Of a DNA stretch of 64,000 nucleotides, positions 10,660 through 20,867 are shown one piece after another. Source of the stretch: Euphorbia lathyris (lineage: Eukaryota > Streptophyta > Magnoliopsida > Malpighiales > Euphorbiaceae); assembly GCF_963576675.1 (NCBI RefSeq), contig NC_088916.1:9253001-9317000 (forward strand), in the 5' to 3' direction. Each line of letters opens with the position of its first letter. Within the stretch, counting starts at the first letter, position 1. Made by a program: the position numbers and the translations under genes. Under the pieces are notes generated by a model. That model was given only the letters and a program-made list of their open reading frames with translations, searched no databases and was not told where the DNA came from.

Positions 10660-11590
10660 AATGGTTTGTCTGAAAATTACAGGTGCCACTTGAATTTTTC
10701 TTGAAATCATGTTAGTTCCTACTTTGAACAATGTTTCTTTAAACTATGAGAATTTTCTCTTTATTTCCTATGTGTTGAAATATGAAGTCATCTTTTTCAT
10801 GTTATATGCTAACTCATATTGGCGTCTTCTGCATATGAGGTTATAGATCTAAAGTTTATTTTTCACCAGAGCATCATCTCACTTTCCCCTTTACTTGATG
10901 TAAGATATAAGTTTAATCAATTCCCGGGAATCCTTTATGTCATTTACGATATCAAAAATCGGATATGCCATTTTACTCGTCCTCCATGATAATAATTTTT
11001 GTCTGGTATTCGCTGATAAATCCTTTACTTGAAAGTCAATTATAGTATTTTGGATTAAGGAGATCAGAAGGCTTATGTATTGTTTACAAGACAATTTATG
11101 TGCCTTGTTTATGAGATCGAAATGAATATAGCATATTAATTCTTGTTTCACTGTTGTAAGTATGAGGATTTTTTGTTCACTGTTCGATTCGGTTTGCTAG
11201 CCAATTTTCCACCTCTACAACTAATAGTCAAAGAATTGGGACAAAAAAATCATCTATTATTGTTATCTGTTAGAACCAAATTGGAATTTGTATCATTAGT
11301 GAATAATTGATATAACTATGATACCTTTGCATTGACATTTCACTTAGCATGTTGTATTTCATAGACTCTTGTTTCTGTTATGTTAATGATGAAACCCTAT
11401 ATATTTAGTACACTACTAAAATGTTTACCAACTGAGCTAAAAGTTGCAGCTCTGGTGACACAATTATGCATTATATTAAATGCACGGATACATGAGCTAA
11501 AGAATTCCTCAATGTGAATGTTTATGCAAAATAATCGAGTAATTGCATGTGTGGTCAATATGTTTATCTGTAGGTATTGTTGATATATAT
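10660..11590. other. CACTA interior, no gene recognised
   Basis: AT-rich sequence between two captured gene pieces, with scattered short frames but no protein signature. Could be intron sequence brought along with the fragments. Confidence 0.4.
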
Positions 11591-11776
11591 TTACTTTTGA
11601 GATATCTGGTTTTCCACAGGTAAAGGATGCTCTACAAATAGTTGCTGGTATAGGTTTTCCATAGGTTCTTTTGCTAAACCAACTAATCTCTGTTCTCCAA
11701 GATAGCAATTCTCTTTGCATCTCACATTTAACCATGTCCCTTTTTCAAAGATCCCTTGTGATATCACCACAGACAC
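11591..11776 (-). pseudogene. possible minus-strand captured fragment
   Basis: An open minus-strand frame reads GTWLNVRCKENCYLGEQRLV followed by GLAKEPMENLY. Its composition (several Cys, Trp, Glu; few low-complexity runs) looks like true protein, but I recognise no family. If real, it would be a captured piece in the opposite orientation to its neighbours. The alternative is a chance frame in intron sequence. Confidence 0.25.
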
Positions 11777-11834
11777 AAAACAGGTGATTTATGGATCTGC
11801 ATCGTCGAGTACTCCTTCCCCTGATAATTTTCAG

Positions 11835-12483
11835 GGCGAAGCTCGTAAGAAACTATGATCAGATCTAGACGAGATATGCTTGGTTGTAAAAGAGGAGTGA
11901 CACACTTTACATGTTCCTAGATCACAACGTGGTGGAGAAGTATGTAAATATTGCCATTCATGTTCCTCAAGTAAATTTAAATTATGGTTTTGATGATGAC
12001 AATGGGAATTTGATGGTTACTTTCCTGTTAGGTAATAGAACCACTTGTAAGTAAGCAATGGTTCGTAACCATGGAGCCCTTGGCTGAGAAGGCCCTCCAT
12101 GCAGTTGAAAAAGGACATATAACCTTATGCCTGATGGATTTGAGAAGGTTCGAGATTAAGAAGAATCCTTTACTGTGCTCTGTATCTGACTTTTGATATA
12201 TTGTGCAAGTTGACCTTCATTTTATTCTTTTTCTCACCAATTAGCTTTTTTCTTTGATATGTATAGGTCGGTAGTCTCTTTTTGGTTAATTTTGTCATTA
12301 TGATCTAGGCTGTTATTAAACGCTAGTATCTTTGTTACTGGTAATTAATTGCTCTGCTCACGCTTTTTTATGACAGGTCTGCAAAAATTGGCTATCAAAT
12401 ATTAAGGATTGGTGTATAAGAAGACAACTATGGTAGGGACACCGCATACCCGTATGGTACATTGATGGAAAAACAGTGAAGAA
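11835..12483 (+). pseudogene. captured valyl-tRNA synthetase fragment, three exons, broken
   Basis: Exon a (11835-11939) reads EARKKL, stop, SDLDEI, then LVVKEE, stop, HTLHVPRSQRGGEV. Exon b (12032-12147, after acceptor CTGTTAG) reads VIEPLVSKQWFVTMEPLAEK and ALHAVEKG, then shifts frame into PDGFEKV. Exon c (12377 onward, after acceptor GACAG) reads NWLSNIKDWCIRRQLW, stop, GHRIPVWYIDGK. These are successive blocks of the catalytic core of class I valyl-tRNA synthetase, which charges tRNA-Val; RSQRGGE and SKQWF are typical of the eukaryotic/plant enzyme. Introns sit at natural donors (GTATGT, GTTCGA). With at least three stops and one frameshift it is a non-functional copy of genomic (unspliced) origin, carried by the CACTA element. 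Confidence 0.85.
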
Positions 12484-12487
12484 GATT

Positions 12488-12740
12488 AGTTTTCCAGGTA
12501 TCTAATTGAAGCTCGTAGGCATATGAAATTTCAAGTTGCTGATGGAAGGGTATGTGAAGTTCATCTCTATCAAGGAAGGTGTAACTCGTATATTGGACAA
12601 GGATGGAGTGCATTTTGTACGGACACTAATACGTAAAAAGGAGGTGTTTGTGTCCTTGAGATGCTGAAAAACAAAGAGGTGCTGAAAGTTTCAATATTTC
12701 ATGCATCCGAAGATGGTAGCCATGAAAATTAAATCTAAAG
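12488..12740 (+). pseudogene. captured B3 DNA-binding domain fragment (REM-type)
   Basis: Starting directly after the valyl-tRNA synthetase piece, the plus strand reads RYLIEARRHMKFQVADGRVC, then EVHLYQGRCNSYIGQGWSAF, then a stop, KGGVCVLEMLKNKEV and LKVSIFHAS. The pattern of a GR.W/C-type strand, a QGW.AF turn and a GDVCVFE-like strand is the plant B3 fold, closest in style to REM/reproductive-meristem family B3 domains, which bind DNA in the nucleus. One in-frame stop and a changed GDVCVFE (here GGVCVLE) mark it as decayed. The direct abutment to the synthetase piece, with no intron between, indicates fusion during capture. Confidence 0.7.
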
Positions 12741-12744
12741 TTAA

Positions 12745-13265
12745 AAGGTACTCAACATTACCCCCATTTGATTGGTTAGTTTTGTTTATTACTATCAACT
12801 ATATGAGGATCAACACTGTATTAACGCAATGTAGATTGTTCTGTCCGTTTCCTATTTTCTGCAGTTAAATGTTCATTTGAGTGTAAATGCATTGAGCTTT
12901 GCTTATTATCAAACTATTGCATTCCCTATCCAATTATTTGTAGGTTTAGCCACAACCAAATATATCTTTTAAAGTTGATGGGATTATAATTAATTTTCTT
13001 TTATTTTTCTTTCACTTTTGATAGGAGAATGAAGACATGAAGAAAATGAATCTTGATCATGTACAATGAACGGACATAGGACGACTTATAATAGTATTTT
13101 TCAAATTTGAATTACACAATATTTTTTGGTGTATTTTGTGAAATTATATTCAATTTTTGTAACTGATATAATTTTATTATTAGTGATATATAATTATTAG
13201 TTTTTTTCCTCTATATTATTAATTTTATTTTGACAATTCATTAAATTCATTTACATTCTTAATAC
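12745..13265. other. CACTA interior, no gene recognised
   Basis: AT-rich sequence with no protein signature, leading into the right subterminal array. Confidence 0.4.
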
Positions 13266-13269
13266 ATAA

Positions 13270-13757
13270 AGTAAAATAGTGGGGATATTTGATTTTTCCC
13301 ATATAAAAGTGAGAATTGTGGGGAAATATTTTCCCACAAATAAGTAGTAAGATTAGTGGAGAAATGTTGCTCACAAAAAAAATTCTTATTTGTGGCGAAA
13401 CACAATTCCCCACAAAACAATATAACAATTAGTGGAGAAATTTTCCCCACAAAATTCTGTTCATATTGCCAAATTTGTACACATTAGTGGGGATAATGTT
13501 CGCCATAAAAAGTGGGTCTACTGTGGCGATTTCAGCCTTCCCCACAGAAAAAAAATACATTTTGTGGCGAACTAAAATTTCGCCACAATTGTATATCTAA
13601 TGTGACGAAAGATATTTTCGCCAAAGTTACCTTTAACGTCGGTCTAACAGTGCCGATCTTGTGGCGAATTTTTTTTCGCCACAAAAAGCCTTTAGTGGCG
13701 AAATTTTAACATTTTGTGGGGAAAAAATTCCCCACAAAAAATCCGTTTTCTTGTAGT
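13270..13757. repeat. right subterminal repeat array of the CACTA element
   Basis: About fifteen short repeats of GTGGGGA, TTCCCCAC, GTGGCGAA and TTCGCCACAA in both orientations, denser than at the left end. Open frames here on both strands are artefacts of these repeats. Confidence 0.75.
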
Positions 13758-13758
13758 G

Positions 13759-15135
13759 ATAGTAATACATTTTATTTGTAGCTCTAAACAGCCACGCCAC
13801 ACCCCATAGCCTGTCATCCTGCACTATCAATCAAACCAGTCACATTTTTAAACATGGTTAACGATTTTTCACAGTTTCAAGCTGCATAAATTTGAAAAAA
13901 AAAAATTCAACTACCAACCTCTGGGCATTGACTGGCTGTGCAAATATATCCTGTATAAAACAAATATCAAGATCATAAGTGAAATAAACTTTTTTTCTTC
14001 TTATTCTAAGCAGATTGTAAACAAGAAGAAAAAGGTAAGCAATTACCTCCAATATCTGTTTGTTTGGAATCATGAAGATAATTTTGTATGGTTCTTAACT
14101 ATCAGTTGTTGACCGCTTGTTTCTGACCAGAAGCAGGGGTGTATTTGTATTTTTACATGCAGCAATCTTAGATCAACATTTCTTGATGCTGCACACAACC
14201 AATCAACAGTAAAAAATAATTCAAAATAAAGGAGAACACTTTCATTTATATATATATATAGCTTAATACATCCAATAGTTCCTAAATTTTGTATTACCTG
14301 AAAATGACCTATAAAGAGAGTTGTAAATAAGACGAGTCACTCATGATCATGAGCAACTCCATTTATAAATCAGCCTAAGCATGATTTTGAGACAGTAGTA
14401 TAATAGACTCACCTGTATAAAGTGCAAGCTTCTTGAAAATACACTCTGGCACAAGCTTTTCAAGTACATCGATCAACAAAATGAAAATCATTTGTATCGG
14501 TTGTTGGTCCTTCTACTACTTGGGAAGGATAGACAAGATGCTGATCTATGAATGCAGTTTGTAATATAAACTGCATCTATGAATGCAGTTTGTAATATAA
14601 ACTGCTGCTTCATTGTTTCCTGCGAGATGGAGGGATTGGTCTTCGCAGAACCCAGAACCTCACAACCTGTTACTCCAATTTCTTTTATTTTTGTAGGTAA
14701 GAACCAAATGAGCTGTTTATGTAGGTGTATTCACATTGTGTGAGGTCTTCAATTGGTAATTTGGTAGAGTTATACCTCAGCTTGATCTGTCAACCTTATC
14801 AACTTCTGATTTTTTTTTTTTAATTTCTTTAATTATTAAAATCTATTTATTTATTAAAGATAAGTTCAGATTTAACCTAACCTATTAAAAGATAGATTTA
14901 ATCCTAACATATAAAATACATGTTTGTAAGGTCCCATGACATAGTTAAATAACATTTTAAATTTTTGATACCGTATGACTAAAATTAATCTTGTTTGAAA
15001 AAATTAGGGTTAAATTTTCACAACTTCATATATTAGGACTAAATATGCACTCCACCGAAAATGTTAGAGTCAAATTCGATTCCTATCCCATTTATTAATT
15101 ACACTAAGTGCAGTTTCTATAAAACCTTTAGAACC
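13759..15135. other. duplicated decayed segment (matches 57799-58465 and parts of 490-2200)
   Basis: 13759-14165 matches 57796-58240 closely. 14400-14800 repeats the fragments of 490-1870, including a piece of the CDT1-like exon on the minus strand at 14413-14468 (LEKLVPECIFKK, followed by a GTGAGT donor). An ~30-bp direct repeat (ATGAATGCAGTTTGTAATAT) occurs at 14550-14605. No intact gene. Confidence 0.6.
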
Positions 15136-15288
15136 AAATGACCAAATGAATTTGGTCATTCGATCTAGGCTTATTAAATCTAAGCCTTAGAATGGTTTGA
15201 ATCTCTATCACAGGATCCTAATAAGCCTAGATCTAACGGTGAATGACCAAATTCATTTGGTCATTCAGGGTCCAAGTGAGCATTACTG
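15136..15288. mobile_element. small palindromic MITE (~150 bp), absent from the second copy
   Basis: Both ends carry TGACCAAATGAATTTGGTCA, itself a perfect palindrome, followed by inverted GATCTAGGCTTATTA and TAATAAGCCTAGATC. The paralogous position near 58466 reads AAAACCTTTAGAATCAATTT with no insertion. The exact ends and target duplication are not resolved. Non-coding. Confidence 0.6.
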
Positions 15289-15289
15289 C

Positions 15290-16986
15290 CCACCTATTAG
15301 TGTCCTTAAGAAAAGTCATGATTTTTTATTAAACTATTATTAAAATAATATTTTAAAGATTTTTTAATTAAAAAAGAATTTTAAGTCTTTAACTTCTACA
15401 CAAATTTATTAATCGGATAAAGACTAAATTTAACTTTAACGTTTCAGGCAAAATGCAAATTTAGCCATAATGTATGAAATAGTGTAAATTAAATCCTAAC
15501 GTTTCTAAGCAAGATCTATTTTAGCTAGACATTATCAAAAATTTGAAAAAATGGTTTAATTGTTATTTAAGTGTCACATTGGACTTTACAAACAAGTTTA
15601 TCAATAAATAGAAGTAGTTTCATATATTTTTTGTTGGTTTTTTTTATAAGTATATTAATAACGTAGTAAATATTTTAGACAGTTTAATTAAAAAAAATTA
15701 TGATTAACTATATATAGCAGATTTAGTTTTTAGCATTTTAATAGAAATTTTATAATTTTTTTAGTAATACACTAAATATCTTAGACATAATTGATATTTG
15801 AAAGTTCTGAAGTGACAGTTAAATACCGGTCAAACCAGTTTTTTCATATGTTATAAAGCTAAATCTGCACTTCCCTTAAAACGTTGGGGTTAAATTTAAT
15901 CTTTATCTCTTTATTTATTAGAACATGAAAGTTTGGTAAAGCAAAACAAAAAATTTAGAATAAAAAAATTGATAAAAAATTGTTCACCGTCGTGAAGAAA
16001 ATTAAGTAAAAAATTATTATAAAATGAATTGGTAAAAAACGTATTAGTGATTTTTTTTCATCGAATAAATATAATAAATTTCAATGTTTAGAGATAAAAG
16101 TAGTCTCGGCGATAAGTGTTATATTCTGTGAAAATATGAAAAATCTAAATTATTACTTTTATATTAAAAAAATTGTGATTATTTCATTTATAAATTCGTT
16201 TAAGTATAGATTTTTATGTGCATATAACTTGAGAATATTATCTATCTAATATATATACTTAGAGAAAAATAATAAGTCAAATAACAACATATTTCCTTAA
16301 ATTCTGATTAATTAATATAAAATAGATTAAAATTTTGAATTAATAGTACACTAATAAATATGGAATTATCTTATGAAGTTATCTTACGATGAATTTGAAT
16401 TATTCCTTAAGGATATTATCTAATTGTAAGATCAAATGCGCACATATAGTATCTATATTTCTACCCTTTTTAATTCTTCGCATTTTTTCTTGCTTTAAAC
16501 AATGTTTTCTTGCTTTAATCAAAATGGCAATGTTTCACCGTTTCTGAAATATAAGTTTGTTGATTCTTTCTTTACCTATAAATGTCGCTTCGTTCTAAGA
16601 TTAATTTAAATTTGTTTGAGATGTTATTTAATTATAGTTGTAAACATCCATCTTTTCCATTGGATCAATTTGAAATATTTCATAAATTATAAAAGAAAAA
16701 TCATAGCCATTTATATTTAAAAGAAAACCCAAATTTCAATTTTCATAAGAGCACAATATAATTTATGAAAAAAGAAAAAGAAAAGAAGCACTAAAAGATT
16801 AACTGCAAGTTTAGAAGGCGTTTGGTTACTTATTTTTTAGTTGTTGTTTGCATTTCGCTCCTCATCATGAGATATTGTACTATTTTGTTAAGAATAACAT
16901 ATTGTCCTCTCTCAAGAAACTGTCTTAATTAGCAGGCTTCTTTACAAATCATCTACATAAACTTGCTTTCAATTAGGTAGTTATGG
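15290..16986. other. duplicated non-coding segment (matches 58480-60316)
   Basis: Long AT-rich stretch collinear with the second copy, with small indels. No gene seen. In the second copy a short LINE insertion interrupts it near 59864. Confidence 0.6.
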
Positions 16987-17167
16987 GTGTTAGGTGTATG
17001 GTTTTTTTATAAGAAATGGGACAATACAATAACTTGAAACCTGACATCCTAATTAGGTCGGTACTCCAAGTTCAAGCACTGTAAAACCCAAAAATAATCA
17101 ATAAATAAAAAATTATAATGTCAAACAAGAGGAGGAGAAAGAATCCAAAAAACAAAGAACAAAGAAA

Positions 17168-17623
17168 CTAACGAAATCTAAAGTGACCAATATTATAAAT
17201 ATCATCAAACAGCATTGAATGACAAAAGGCTAGCGGCGAGTGCCACCAAGTGATGTCTGAGGAAGAAACACTGAAGCGAGCCAAGGCATCCGCTACATGA
17301 TTGCCTTCTCTGTAGATGTGAGTAATTACAATCGTCATCTGCGAGCATTGGTTGAGGCATTTCATCCATTCTTCATGGACAGATCAAGGAACCTGTATTG
17401 ATCTCAATTTCAGTTTATTAACCACAAACATTGAGTCGGATTCAATCCATAAATTATGCCAATTTTTCTCCCAAGCCAGATCAACTGCAAAAAGTATTGC
17501 TTTCAGCTCTACTATATAGGTGAAGGTTGACGGGATATGAAATGCAAAACTCCTAGTGGATCCCCGGTTTGTGCAAAAAATCCCACCAGCACCCCTGCCC
17601 TTGGAGCTCCAAGCGTTGATCAA
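17168..17623 (-). pseudogene. LINE ORF2 RNase H-like domain
   Basis: Two frames separated by a break near 17370-17384. The first (17384-17623) contains GAGGIFCTNRGS, VELKAILFAVDLAW and LWIESDSMFVVNKL. The second (17168-17365) contains VITHIYREGNHVADALARF. The acidic residues of the RNase H fold are visible as E in VELKAI, D in ESDS and D in VADALAR. This domain cuts RNA in RNA-DNA hybrids and is the last domain in many plant LINEs. The frameshift makes it a pseudogene. Confidence 0.8.
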
Positions 17624-17845
17624 TCGACATTAACTTTCAGCCAATTTTGAGGCAAACTGATCCACCGGACCTGGATGATGTTCGGAGTAGGAGGCGGCCA
17701 CTGTGGGATTTGTAACCAAGCTAGAATAATAGCATCACGTTGTGTATAGAAGCACCCCTTGATTATTGAATATGGTTCACGAATAAGACACTATAGCAGG
17801 CAAATGACATTTTGGATTGAAGGGATCTCTGGATTAAACAAGGCT

Positions 17846-18298
17846 TCATTTTTTTTGCCATATGAGCCAGACACATGAGACGAAAGCCAGGCTCCAATGA
17901 GCAGTAACCTGGGATCCAAATTTCATATTACAAATGTTGTCGAAAAACGAACCAAAGCTAGGGGAGACTGATATTGTTCGATCAAAAATCCTACCAATCT
18001 CCCACCAAAAGGAGCCTACAAAGGAACAATGAATAAATAAGTGATCTATATTTTCTATAGCTACGTAGCAAAGCACACAATGGGTAGCCATATGAATCCC
18101 TTTCCACTGAACCATAGACTGGGTTGGAATTCGACCATGTACCACCCTCCACACGGTCATTGATCTAGAAGGAGGAATCTGAGGCCCCCAAATGAACTTT
18201 TGCCAGTCCACCGTCCTAGTGCTTGATGTTAGAATCGAGTAAAATGATTTAACAACAAACTCGCCCCTCGTAGCGGTCTTCCAAATGCAATAATCAGC
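17846..18298 (-). pseudogene. LINE ORF2 zinc-binding reverse transcriptase domain (zf-RVT)
   Basis: On the minus strand the frame opens with DYCIWKTATRGEFVVKSFYS and continues through DWQKFIWGPQIPPSRSMTVW, RVVHGRIPTQSMVQWKGI, CVLC, DHLFIHCSFVGSFWWEI and ends near LAFVSCVWLIWQKK. The spacing W..VHGRIPT......R.I.....C.LC......DHLFIHC is the plant zf-RVT pattern. The upstream reverse transcriptase and endonuclease are absent. The frame is open from the truncation point to a stop near 17846, but the element cannot move on its own. Confidence 0.85.
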
Positions 18299-18316
18299 AG
18301 TGTTAGGTGTATGGTT

Positions 18317-18792
18317 GCCTACATAAGCAATTGTTAGAAATCTTGTTTAACTTGCTTCTTCTCCTCCAAATATCATGTAAAACCAAATGAAAATGTAGAA
18401 AATGGAATTTCGGTCCAACTCATAGCTAGAAATGCGAACGAAGCTCAATTTAGTTTCAGTGGTATTAAGAGGTTTCTACCATTAAGCTTGTTTGTTTGTT
18501 TGTAATGTATCATTTTTGCCATTAAGGTATTTTTGATCTTCTGTTTTGACATGAATATGTATGAATCTGGGGTGGCCAATGGCGGACCCAATGGATCCAC
18601 CAGACCCCACTAGGCTGGAGGTCCGACGTAAACGATCTTCAGGACAGATGGATCCAAGCCCAAAAGGCCCTCAAATACCGGAAGACTGGTCGACGCACGT
18701 GTACATGTGATTGTGACTTGAGCAGCAACCCAGACCCGTGCAGCAAGTGTCTTGAAATGATAAAACATGGTATCCCACGAACTTAAACTGAA
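18317..18792 (-). other. unidentified coding-like fragment (also at 61654-62120)
   Basis: The minus strand at 18610-18798 reads DTMFYHFKTLAARVWVAAQV and LPVFEGLLGLDPSVLKIVYV. The second copy (61938-62120) keeps the same reading with about 10 residue changes and no stop, which may reflect only recent duplication. It may be a piece of a gene or of another transposon; not recognised. Confidence 0.35.
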
Positions 18793-20867
18793 ATTCACCG
18801 GTTTAAAAGAGATTTTGACTCAAAAGATCAATTTTGGAAGTTTAGTGACTTTAGAATGGATAATCAGTGAGGAATATATAGTTATAGAAAACGTGATTCC
18901 TCGACTAATAACTTTGAAATAATGTTGGATTTGGATGTTATGACCTCTAAAATGGCTTGTTTGGTAAGATTTGGTGTAGAAACCTCACTTTTTCACTCAA
19001 TTTCACTAAGTTTCACTCAAGTTTCACTTAAGTTTCACTAAATTTCTTTCTCTTTCTCTCAAATGATAATTGTAAATGAAAAAACTGCCTGAAAACTATC
19101 GAAGGTCACCAATCGATGACCATAGTTCCCGATCAGGGACTGGGTAGCCGATCGAAGACCTACGTGGCAACGAGTATTTTAAAATCTCATAAATTATAAA
19201 TCTAAGAGAATTTCGATAAAAACAAAGTAAAACAAGCTAAATAACTCAAAAAATAGGGTCCATGTCTTATCTTGTATCTCGCACATCGCGTCGTGTGAAG
19301 TCCAGCTACACAAACTATTAGCCAGAGTGTAACATAGACTCATCATTAAGGCTAGAAAACATTCGTGCTCACAGCTGGCTCTCACCTCAGGCGATCACCT
19401 AGGTCGCATTTCACAACTATGATATGCGCCAGATCTCATCAAAGCAAAATGAAGCAAGAATACTTACAAAGGTTATCTTACGTAGAATCTCTTAAAGGCA
19501 CTCAACTTGTTGAGTGTTTCACACTTTGGTGGATTGCTCACAAATTTACCTTTCGCTCCTATTTATAGGCTAAAATTGGACGGGCATGTGTGAATTGGGA
19601 ATCTAGCCCCTAAGGAAGCAACAATTAGTAAGTTATCCTATCTGAGGCAATTAAAGAAGGTAATCATATTTAATAACAAACTGGGATATGATTTATATAG
19701 AAATATCTATCACTATTTTTTTAGAAGAATCAGTATTTTTTTACTACTCTACAATCATTATAAAAAAATAATATTAACTTTTCTAAAATATTTACATTAT
19801 TACTAATATTCTGTAATTATAACTATAAAAATTATACTGAAATGTTTCAGTTATCTACAAATTTATTTGGAATCTTCGATATGAGAGTTAAATAATTGTT
19901 AAATTGCTTTATTCAAATTTTCTACAAGATAAAGATAAAATGGAGCTTGCTTAGAAACGTTGAAACTAAATTTATACGATTTCATAAGTTACGGTCAAAT
20001 ATGAACATTACTAAAAAAAAGTTACCTTATCCCTATAAAAATATATCAATTTTGTTAGTTTTTCGGTGTTCTATAGAATTAAATTACTATATCTTAGTAA
20101 AAATAAGGGAAAAGTAAAAAAAAAATGTATGTAATTTGCAAACACGGGCTACATGTTTACAAGTTTATAAATAGAGACATGTGGTACGTTATATTTATAA
20201 AATAAAGTATTTTAAATTACATTCTTAAGTTCCAATTATGACCAACGCCATTTTTATCTTAAAAAACAAAAACTATTTTTATATATCTACAAACGACAAG
20301 CTCCCAAGACACAATTCCCTAACTTGAAATGATAAATCATATGGTAGATATTTTACATTTTTTTTTAACTTGATAATTTATTAACTAAAATTGATGTTTA
20401 AATTCATTTTAAACAACTGTAACTTGATCTGTGGATATGTGTTTTTTCAATATATAATCATCAAAACTTAACAATATAATTTCAATTAATTTTGTTTGTA
20501 AAAAAAATATACTACAAATTTATATTTACAAACTTTTAAATTATAGATTTGTATTTGCAAGTTCTGCAAACCACGAGTATTTTTTTTTTGCTCTAAAAAT
20601 AAATAGTTAAAACTTGAACTTTCATTTTATGTTATTTCGTGTAATTGAAAAAAGATAAAGCAAAAGTAAATAGAAATTAAGAATGTGAGCAATGGATTGA
20701 CTATTGAAAACAGAAATTAAATGAGCTCATTACTAGCAATGTTCATGAATAGAATTAACGAGTTGCTTGCGAGTCCGTGCTTCATAGTCATGAACAAAAT
20801 AAACTAGCTGCTCACGAACAATTAATTTCCTTAATGACCAGAGCTCGGGCCTAGCTCGAGCTTGTTA
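18793..20867. repeat. 2.1-kb tandem duplication, unit 1
   Basis: Starts ATTCACCGGTTTAAAAGAG and ends CTCGAGCTTGTTA, immediately followed by unit 2 starting with the same ATTCACCGGTTTAAAAGAG. It contains a run of degenerate TTTCACTNAG repeats (18990-19045), a block with a minus-strand TATA-like CCTATAAATAGG (about 19560-19570) and AT-rich tails. The minus-strand frame at 19194-19385 is interrupted relative to unit 2. No transposase or host protein is recognised. Confidence 0.75.

Larger units (their letters stand above)
6680..13758. mobile_element. CACTA (En/Spm-type) DNA transposon, 7079 bp, with captured host exons
   Basis: The ends are CACTACAAGAAAG at 6680 and the matching inverted TTTTCTTGTAGTG at 13758, the hallmark of CACTA elements. 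A 3-bp target duplication (ATA, 6677-6679 and 13759-13761) flanks it. The paralogous segment at 57790-57805 reads CATATTATAGTAATAC with one ATA and no insertion, a natural empty site. Both ends carry subterminal arrays of short GTGGGGA/TTCCCCAC and GTGGCGAA/TTCGCCAC motifs, the usual transposase-binding zone. No CACTA transposase domain was recognised inside, so it is probably non-autonomous. The cargo is host gene pieces annotated separately, all on the plus strand except one doubtful minus-strand piece. Confidence 0.9.
17004..18299 (-). mobile_element. 5'-truncated L1-type LINE insertion, copy A
   Basis: A 17-bp target duplication, GTGTTAGGTGTATGGTT, flanks the element (16987-17003 and 18300-18316). 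It reads on the minus strand and ends in a short A-tract (TTTTTTT seen at 17002-17008), as expected for target-primed reverse transcription. Only the 3' third of ORF2 is present: a reverse-transcriptase zinc-binding domain, a linker and an RNase H domain. The 5' cut falls inside ORF2. The same insertion exists at 60334-61636, so it predates the segmental duplication. Confidence 0.9.

Noticed and set aside
13225..13830. Several overlapping frames on both strands near the CACTA right end
   Set aside because: They are created by the dense GTGGGGA/TTCGCCAC subterminal repeats.
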